A model generated the notes under the pieces. It was not told the DNA's origin and ran no database searches. It saw only the letters and a list, made by a program, of their open reading frames with translations. Source: an uncultured Opitutaceae bacterium (GTDB taxonomy: Bacteria; Verrucomicrobiota; Verrucomicrobiia; Opitutales; Opitutaceae). Taken from it: 11,256 nucleotides of DNA. The position numbers and the translations under genes were made by a program. Positions 6,717 to 11,256 of the stretch are shown one piece after another (within the stretch, counting starts at the first letter, position 1; every line of letters begins with the position of its first letter). The DNA lies in the NCBI GenBank assembly GCA_937128785.1, contig CAKZMS010000028.1:1-11256 (forward strand). Reading direction: 5' to 3'.

Positions 6717-7814
6717 TCAGCTCCGCGACTCACGCGGTGGACTCTTGAGCGTCTTGACCATGGCGGCGATGACTTTATCCGCCACCTTCGCCTGCATGGC
6801 CACCCGGCTCAAACCCTTGCCACTCACTTTGCCCGTCTTGTAGCTCCACTTCCGCCCGGGGCCTTTCTGCGCAATGGCCCAGAAGGCGAACGGGTGCTTT
6901 ACCCCGTTGGCCGAATCCGGCTCCGCATACCCCGTCGTGGCCACACCGATGCTGGCGCCCAACTTGGTCGCAGCGCCTTTCGCCATCTGCTCCGCCACCT
7001 TCGGGCTCACCGCATTGCAGTCCTCCGCGAGTTTACGGTTCACGCCCAATTGGGAGACCTTCGCATCGATGGTGTAAGCCGTGATGCCCCCGCGGAAGAA
7101 GTTCGATGCGCCCGAAATCAAGCCAATCCGGGACTGGATCTGTCCCGCTGTCAGGCTTTCGGCGACCGCGAGCGTGCGGCCGGCCCCGGCACCCGTGGTG
7201 AGCCGGGCCTTCAGTCGCATCAAGTCCCCCCAGTCGAACTCACCCATCGGATTAATCGGGTGGCGATAGTGGGACTTTTTGTTGGAGGCCTCTTCGCCCT
7301 TTTTCTCTGCCTTGGCCTGAGCCTGCGCACGGCGCACCCGCCAGCGGAATTCCTTTTTCAGAATGAAACCACAACAGGTCGGCGCCCCGCATCGGCACGG
7401 ATGCTCCTCGTAGTTTTCCCAATCGAATCCGTAGTCGTAATTGAGCTCCTCCCCCGCTGCGATATTACGAACCGCTGAAATCCAAATACCGCCGTCGACA
7501 TAGTCGGTGTCACAATTCGGATCACAGGAGTGATTGATCAACCGCGCCGTGTTCCATTCCACATCGCCGTCGAGATCGTAGCGTTTGTTCAACTCGAAGA
7601 GATAGACACAACCGTCGCCGCCCTTCTCCTGTCGCGCCCGCCGTACTTCGTCGCGTCGATCGGATTCCGCCTTGGTTATTTTTTCACCCACATATTCGAT
7701 CACCTTCGTGCCCGCCGGAATGTCTTTGGCCGCGTAGAGACCGTATCCGTGCACGGCGGAGTCCGCTTTGCGGGCCCAGGGAGAGGTAGTGGGTTTGGGG
7801 TTCTTTTTGCTCAT
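6717..7814 (-). CDS. SET-domain lysine methyltransferase fused to a CinA/PncC-like domain
   Basis: One uninterrupted 365-residue frame joins two domains. Residues about 15-155 are a SET domain (SAM-dependent protein-lysine methyltransferase): [14 protein letters not shown] at 22-35, [24 protein letters not shown] at 78-101 with the NHSCxPNC motif, [10 protein letters not shown] at 121-130, and a post-SET zinc cluster CRCGAPTCC (140-148). A lysine- and alanine-rich linker (about 160-190) leads to a CinA C-terminal/PncC-like domain (about 205-355): AESLTAG at 218-224, [19 protein letters not shown] at 234-252, then [15 protein letters not shown] and [11 protein letters not shown]. PncC enzymes deamidate nicotinamide mononucleotide, but here the usual AGPGG loop reads AEPDS, so activity is uncertain. 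ATG 7814 is chosen because it overlaps the exonuclease stop as ATGA; the open frame continues upstream to 7871 only inside that gene. Confidence 0.92.
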   Translation of the reverse strand: MSKKNPKPTTSPWARKADSAVHGYGLYAAKDIPAGTKVIEYVGEKITKAESDRRDEVRRARQEKGGDGCVYLFELNKRYDLDGDVEWNTARLINHSCDPNCDTDYVDGGIWISAVRNIAAGEELNYDYGFDWENYEEHPCRCGAPTCCGFILKKEFRWRVRRAQAQAKAEKKGEEASNKKSHYRHPINPMGEFDWGDLMRLKARLTTGAGAGRTLAVAESLTAGQIQSRIGLISGASNFFRGGITAYTIDAKVSQLGVNRKLAEDCNAVSPKVAEQMAKGAATKLGASIGVATTGYAEPDSANGVKHPFAFWAIAQKGPGRKWSYKTGKVSGKGLSRVAMQAKVADKVIAAMVKTLKSPPRESRS

Positions 7815-8566
7815 GCGATTTCTACGCCAACCGGGCAATGGTCGCTGCCCATGACTTGAGGACTGATCCACGCGCCTTTTACGCGGGGGAGAAATTTCTG
7901 GGAGGCCATGAAGTAATCAATGCGCCACCCGATGTTGCGGCCGCGCGCCCCGGCCCGGTAGGTCCACCACGAGTAGTGCCCGGGGCCTTTTTCGAATTCC
8001 CGAAACGTATCGACAAACCCCTTGGCCAAAAAGCGATCGAACCCCGCCCGCTCTTCCTCCGTGAAACCGGGGTTACCCACATTGGCCTTCGGCCGCGCAA
8101 GGTCGATTTCCTGGTGCGCTACATTCAAATCACCGCAGAAAATGACCGGCTTCTTGCGATCGAGCTTTTTGAGATACTTGCAGAAATCCTCATCCCACCG
8201 TTGGCGATAATCCAGCCTCCGCAGCTCGTTCTGGGCGTTGGGCACATAGACATTAACCAGGAAGAAGTCCTCAAACTCGGCTGTCTGCGTGCGGCCCTCC
8301 TGGTCGTGCTCTTCGCTGCCGATACCTTCGGTCACCTGCAGCGGTGTCACCCGGGAGATGAACCCGGTGCCGCTATAGCCCTTTTTGACCGCGGCGCTAA
8401 AGACGGCAGTGTAGCCTTCGGGCCAATCGACATGCGCCACATCGGCCGGTTGGCACTTGGTTTCCTGGAGACACAAGACGTCGGGCTGCTCGGTCGCCAT
8501 GAAGTCCAAAAACCCCTTCTTTAATACCGCACGCAGGCCATTCACGTTCCAGGAAACCAGTTTCAT
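7811..8566 (-). CDS. xth: Exodeoxyribonuclease III / AP endonuclease
   Basis: A 251-residue ExoIII-type enzyme (AP endonuclease, 3'-5' exonuclease, 3'-phosphodiesterase) of base-excision repair, in the endonuclease/exonuclease/phosphatase fold; cytoplasmic and Mg-dependent. All catalytic landmarks are present: SWNVNGLR with Asn7, CLQETKCQ with metal-binding Glu35, VNVYVPN with Tyr107, FCGDLNVAH with Asp146 and Asn148, GWRIDYF with Asp217, and the terminal [11 protein letters not shown] with Asp242-His243. Length and start ([10 protein letters not shown]) are those of the family. The stop codon TGA overlaps the ATG of the SET-CinA gene by the ATGA arrangement, implying translational coupling. 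It is divergent from the cystathionine gamma-synthase-like gene with a spacer of about 100-118 bp. No Shine-Dalgarno sequence. Confidence 0.97.
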   Translation of the reverse strand: MKLVSWNVNGLRAVLKKGFLDFMATEQPDVLCLQETKCQPADVAHVDWPEGYTAVFSAAVKKGYSGTGFISRVTPLQVTEGIGSEEHDQEGRTQTAEFEDFFLVNVYVPNAQNELRRLDYRQRWDEDFCKYLKKLDRKKPVIFCGDLNVAHQEIDLARPKANVGNPGFTEEERAGFDRFLAKGFVDTFREFEKGPGHYSWWTYRAGARGRNIGWRIDYFMASQKFLPRVKGAWISPQVMGSDHCPVGVEIA

Positions 8567-8577
8567 GGCCGCGCAGG

Positions 8578-8600
8578 CTTCGGATGACAGCCGAAGTTTT
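8578..8600 (+). promoter_or_regulatory. Short hairpin followed by T4 in the divergent xth/PLP-gene spacer
   Basis: CTTCGG (8578-8583) and CCGAAG (8591-8596) form a 6-bp stem around a 7-base loop, followed on the plus strand by TTTT. It lies 12 bp upstream of the xth start and about 85 bp upstream of the PLP-enzyme start. It could be a weak attenuator, an operator shared by the two divergent genes, or chance. It does not match SAM or SAH riboswitch layouts that I know. No clear promoter boxes are seen around it. Confidence 0.25.
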
Positions 8601-8684
8601 CAACCCTCCACTTGCTGAAATTGCGGTCACGGCCGTTCGGATTGCCAAGCGCCTCTTCGCCACCCCATGTTGCTCCGCTCCGCC

Positions 8685-10181
8685 ATGTCCATCTTTGCAC
8701 CACTTCCTCTTGGGCAACCCATTCCCGACCGCCCCCACGCGGTTTCGTGCAGCATCCCCACGATGCGGGATGTGGTCGGGTATGAAGAGAAGAATCCGGC
8801 CACCGTCCAGCATCTGACCAGCGGCTACCCGCGCTTCGTACTGCACCAATTTAATGAACGACTAACCGCGTGCATTCGAGAGGAGATCGGGATCGAAGCC
8901 CCCCACACGTGGTTGACCTGTTCCGCGGCGATGGCTCGAAACTTGGTCCAGGAATTGGGCCATGGCGCGCGCGCCTTCGAACATCAAGGTATCCACGGGG
9001 TCGCCCACTCCGGTGATGCCGCCACGGCAACCCAGGCCCGTCGCTATTTGCAGAACATCGGGGGATTCCTCAGTAGCCGCGAAGCCGAAGACCAACTCGC
9101 AGTCCGCGGGTTGATCGCATCGGTCACCGAAGAGCTGGCGCCCCTCGAGGAGGCGGCCGCGACGATTCGCGACGTGCTGGTGGAGGCCCATGCCGGTTCG
9201 CGAACGCAGGATATCTGGCTCGCTCCATCTGGCATGAATGCCTTCCACGCTGCCTGGCGGTCGGTCGCCGACCTTCAGGCGGAACGGGGTCGTACGGTAT
9301 GGATTCAGCTCGGCTGGCTCTACCTCGATACCATCGCCCAGTTAAAACGCTTCGCGCCAGAGAAGGCCGACTACGTCTGCCTCGCCGACGTCAATGACCT
9401 CGCCGAGTTGGAACAAGTCGTCACCGCCGCCGGCGACCGCCTGGGTGGCCTCGTGACGGAAGTGCCCACCAACCCGCTGGTCCACACCGCCGACATCTCG
9501 CGGGTCGCCGGCATCGTCCACCGGGCCGGCGGGCGCGTGGTGCTCGATCCGACCTTGGTTTCGCCTTTCAACATTCGCCTGCTCGAACACAGCGATGTGG
9601 TGGTCAACAGCCTCACCAAATACGCGGCCAACGAAGGCGATGTAATTGCTGGCTCGGTCATCATTAATCCTCACGGCCCCGATGCGGACGTATTACGCGA
9701 GCGTATCGCTTCCCGACTCGATCCCGTTTACCCGCGCGACCTACAGCGATTGGCGGCCCAGATTCCCTACTACGAATCGACTGTTCAGCGCACCAACGAA
9801 ACCGCCCTGCAGGTGGTCGAGTATCTACGCAGCCATCCCACCGTGGAGCGCGTGTGGTGGAGCCTGCAGCCGGAAACCGCCGAAAACTTTGCCCGGATCG
9901 CCCGTCGTCCCGGCAACATCGGCAGCATGGTGAGCTTCACCGTCAACCGCCCCCTGGCCGACATTTACGACCGTCTGCCCCTGCCCAAGGGTCCGAGCTT
10001 TGGCATGAAGCATACGCTCATCTGCCCCTTCATCTACTTGGCACACTATGATCTGGTGACCTCGGAACCCGGCCGCGCCGAACTGGCGGCCGCCGGCATC
10101 CCGACGGAGCTCCTCCGCCTCTCCGTCGGCACCGAATCCGCCGCCGACATCATCGCCGCCCTGGCCGCCGGGTTGGACTAA
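8685..10181 (+). CDS. Cystathionine gamma-synthase-like PLP enzyme (fungal STR2-like)
   Basis: A fold-type I PLP enzyme of the Cys/Met metabolism family, expected to condense an activated homoserine with cysteine to give cystathionine, feeding methionine synthesis. At 498 residues it is about 100 longer than bacterial MetB (about 390), and its N-terminus (GQPIPDRPHAVSCSIPTMRDVVGYEEK) resembles fungal STR2-type enzymes. PLP-site features are TEVPTNPL, VVLDPT with the Asp expected to contact the pyridine nitrogen (Asp288), and NSLTKY with the Schiff-base Lys312; the C-terminal SVGTES block replaces the usual SxGxE. ATG 8685 is preferred over the in-frame ATG 8667 because homology begins close to it; neither has a Shine-Dalgarno site. 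O-acetyl- versus O-succinylhomoserine preference and gamma-lyase activity cannot be excluded from sequence. Confidence 0.85.
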   Translation: MSIFAPLPLGQPIPDRPHAVSCSIPTMRDVVGYEEKNPATVQHLTSGYPRFVLHQFNERLTACIREEIGIEAPHTWLTCSAAMARNLVQELGHGARAFEHQGIHGVAHSGDAATATQARRYLQNIGGFLSSREAEDQLAVRGLIASVTEELAPLEEAAATIRDVLVEAHAGSRTQDIWLAPSGMNAFHAAWRSVADLQAERGRTVWIQLGWLYLDTIAQLKRFAPEKADYVCLADVNDLAELEQVVTAAGDRLGGLVTEVPTNPLVHTADISRVAGIVHRAGGRVVLDPTLVSPFNIRLLEHSDVVVNSLTKYAANEGDVIAGSVIINPHGPDADVLRERIASRLDPVYPRDLQRLAAQIPYYESTVQRTNETALQVVEYLRSHPTVERVWWSLQPETAENFARIARRPGNIGSMVSFTVNRPLADIYDRLPLPKGPSFGMKHTLICPFIYLAHYDLVTSEPGRAELAAAGIPTELLRLSVGTESAADIIAALAAGLD

Positions 10182-10501
10182 GTTGAAGGCCGTTTATGAA
10201 TCAGAAAACCCGCACAACCGGGCGCCTCGAGAATGGGGCCGGGAAAAACGATCATGGAAAATCCTCGCTCTCAATTTGGGTCGGCGCCGGCCCCCCCCCA
10301 CCCGCCACGGTAAGCAGACCACAACCAAGGACTACCTGACTGAGATCAGAAACCGCGACCGAATCCAGAGCCGTGACACCCCTTCGCATTCGCCCTAACG
10401 ATGCTGGCGCGCGCGGCGAACCCGCGCTACCTGGAGTCGGGACATCGAACCCTCAGCCAAGTGGGGCGGTTTCGCCGAAACCGCCGCGGCCACCTCCTTC
10501 G
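10182..10501. other. Gene-free stretch with palindromes and C9 run
   Basis: About 320 bp lie between the PLP enzyme and the DUF167 gene. I see no convincing gene: the open frames here are short, arginine- and proline-rich and resemble no family. It holds a 16-bp GC palindrome with one G-T wobble (10278-10293, GGGTCGGCGCCGGCCC), a run of nine C overlapping its end (10291-10299), and a perfect hairpin at 10465-10485. The composition differs from neighbouring coding DNA, with A-rich patches around 10316-10365. It should carry the promoter for the DUF167-nuclease pair and the end of the PLP-enzyme transcript, but no classical intrinsic terminator with a T-tract is visible. Confidence 0.6.
10465..10485. 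promoter_or_regulatory. Perfect 9-bp hairpin/operator-like palindrome upstream of the DUF167 gene
   Basis: GGCGGTTTC, a 3-base spacer GCC, then GAAACCGCC form a perfect inverted repeat centred 27 bp upstream of the proposed ATG at 10502. There is no T-tract, so it is not a standard terminator. It could be an mRNA leader hairpin or a binding site for a dimeric regulator. Confidence 0.45.
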
Positions 10502-10771
10502 ATGCCACCAACATGCATTTTGCCCATCAAGGCGGTCCCGAATGCCGCTCGCACGGAGGTGGTGGGTTGGCTGGGGGAAGCGCTTAAGGTTCGCGTCAAA
10601 GCACCACCGGTGGACGGCAAGGCCAACGCTGAGCTTTGCCGGTTCATGGCCGGGGAGCTGAAACTGCCCAAATCGGCTGTTTCGATCCATGGCGGAGCAA
10701 CCACTCGCCAGAAACGATTGGAAATACACGGCGTTTCTATAACCGCTTTGCGGGAACGGTTTCCGTTATAA
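10502..10771 (+). CDS. YggU/DUF167 family small protein
   Basis: An 89-residue protein of the YggU/DUF167 family (UPF0235), a small alpha/beta fold of unknown function conserved from bacteria to man. Conserved parts are IKAVPNAARTEVVGW at 9-23, the signature LKVRVKAPPVDGKANAEL at 28-45, LKLPKSAVSIHGGATTRQK at 53-71, and the C-terminal KRLEIHGV. The open frame extends upstream to 10373 as proline- and glycine-rich sequence unlike the family, so ATG 10502 is chosen; it lies just after a hairpin and lacks a Shine-Dalgarno site. It ends 19 bp before the secreted nuclease-like gene on the same strand, so the two are probably co-transcribed. No function can be assigned. Confidence 0.9.
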   Translation: MPPTCILPIKAVPNAARTEVVGWLGEALKVRVKAPPVDGKANAELCRFMAGELKLPKSAVSIHGGATTRQKRLEIHGVSITALRERFPL

Positions 10772-10790
10772 ACGGTCTTCCTGCCATTCC

Positions 10791-11256
10791 ATGCTTCGTC
10801 TGCGGTCCATCTTCACTTTCATCTCAACCCTGCTGTGGGCGGGGCTCGCCGCGGCTACCGAGTCGAATCACGATGCTCCGATTTTCCCCGACGAGGAGTG
10901 TTGCGGCCAAGCCATTGCAAGCCCGCCGCCGGCAAAGGCAGTCCCCGCCAACCTGGTCGAGGAGTTCAAAATCGTGTCGTGGAACATCGCCAAGGGCCAC
11001 ACCGACGGTTGGCTGGATGACCTGCGCGCGTTCGCTCATGACGCTCAACTGGTCATGCTGCAGGAGGCCGTCTTCACCGACAAAATGCGCCAACCCCACC
11101 CCGAGCCGATTTACTGGTCGTTTTCACCGGGCTATCGCACGGACGCCTACCGCAGCGGGGTCATGACGCTGAGTCGCGTAGAACCCACCATGATTTGCTC
11201 GCTGTCGTCCCGGGAGCCTTGGCTGCGCAGTCCGAAGACGACGAGCATCACGCAAT
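10791..11256 (+). CDS. Secreted endonuclease/exonuclease/phosphatase-family protein, 3' end outside window
   Basis: The first 155 codons of a gene that is open to the right edge. An N-terminal signal peptide (LRLRSIFTFISTLLWAGLAAA, cleavage near residue 22) is followed by an acidic segment with an adjacent Cys pair (PDEECCG), a Pro/Ala linker, and the start of an EEP fold. FKIVSWNIAKG supplies the catalytic-site Asn and LVMLQEA the metal-binding Glu; GYRTDAYRSGVMTLSR follows. The remaining active-site residues (the GDxN and SDH blocks) would lie beyond the window. Family members include secreted nucleases, sphingomyelinases and phosphatases, so the substrate is open. ATG 10791 is chosen because it begins a clean signal peptide; no Shine-Dalgarno site is seen. 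Confidence 0.88.
   Translation, partial: MLRLRSIFTFISTLLWAGLAAATESNHDAPIFPDEECCGQAIASPPPAKAVPANLVEEFKIVSWNIAKGHTDGWLDDLRAFAHDAQLVMLQEAVFTDKMRQPHPEPIYWSFSPGYRTDAYRSGVMTLSRVEPTMICSLSSREPWLRSPKTTSITQ

Noticed and set aside
7815..7871. Longer start for the SET-CinA protein giving 19 extra residues
   Set aside because: The extra part lies wholly inside the exonuclease III coding end and is unlike SET proteins; the ATGA overlap supports the start at 7814.
8567..8684. SAM or SAH riboswitch upstream of the methionine-pathway enzyme
   Set aside because: The leader is too short and lacks the conserved core segments of known classes; only one small stem is present.
10183..10398. Small TTG-started frame after the PLP enzyme
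   Set aside because: Low-complexity, basic, proline-rich, no family resemblance and no ribosome-binding site; treated as spacer.
10420..10470. Possible tRNA 3' half suggested by GGGACATCGAACCC
   Set aside because: No cloverleaf could be assembled around it: acceptor and anticodon stems are missing on both strands.
1..11256. CRISPR array, prophage, secretion or defence island
   Set aside because: No regularly spaced repeats, no cas, phage structural, restriction or toxin-antitoxin genes are visible; genes are mostly housekeeping.

Overview
The window is GC-rich, gene-dense bacterial chromosomal DNA with no rRNA, tRNA, CRISPR array or complete transposase. The gene set fits a Verrucomicrobiota genome, most plausibly near Opitutaceae: a GT5 glycogen synthase, a SYLF lipid-binding protein, a SET-domain methyltransferase, a fungal-like cystathionine gamma-synthase, and high GC with no recognisable Shine-Dalgarno sites. 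The taxonomy is inferred from gene style only.

Layout. At the left edge (about 1-112) the minus strand holds a piece of the FAD-binding domain of a DNA photolyase. It abuts, head to head, the C-terminal two thirds of a HAD hydrolase on the plus strand. Both genes have lost their 5' ends at the same spot, so this is a rearrangement breakpoint or an assembly chimera. The HAD remnant is followed by a complete glycogen synthase gene (glgA). Convergent to it on the minus strand come an AEC-family permease and a TerC-family membrane protein, probably one transcript, and upstream of them an HI0933/YhiN-type flavoprotein. The flavoprotein is divergent, with almost no spacer, from a small plus-strand HExxH metallopeptidase. 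A 130-bp REP-like palindromic element sits between that gene and a secreted SYLF-domain protein, which ends in a good intrinsic terminator.

The centre right holds a minus-strand pair: exonuclease III, then, through an ATGA stop/start overlap, a protein that fuses a SET lysine-methyltransferase domain to a CinA/PncC-like domain. This fusion is the most unusual protein of the window. Divergent from the pair is a cystathionine gamma-synthase-like PLP enzyme (transsulfuration). A gene-free stretch of about 320 bp with palindromes and a C9 run follows. Last come a small YggU/DUF167 protein and a secreted endonuclease/exonuclease/phosphatase-family protein cut by the right edge.

How the genes work together: most are independent housekeeping genes (glycogen synthesis, methionine biosynthesis, base-excision repair). 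The only tight functional coupling visible in the sequence is exonuclease III with SET-CinA. One possible, speculative link is NMN salvage after NAD-dependent ligation at repair sites.
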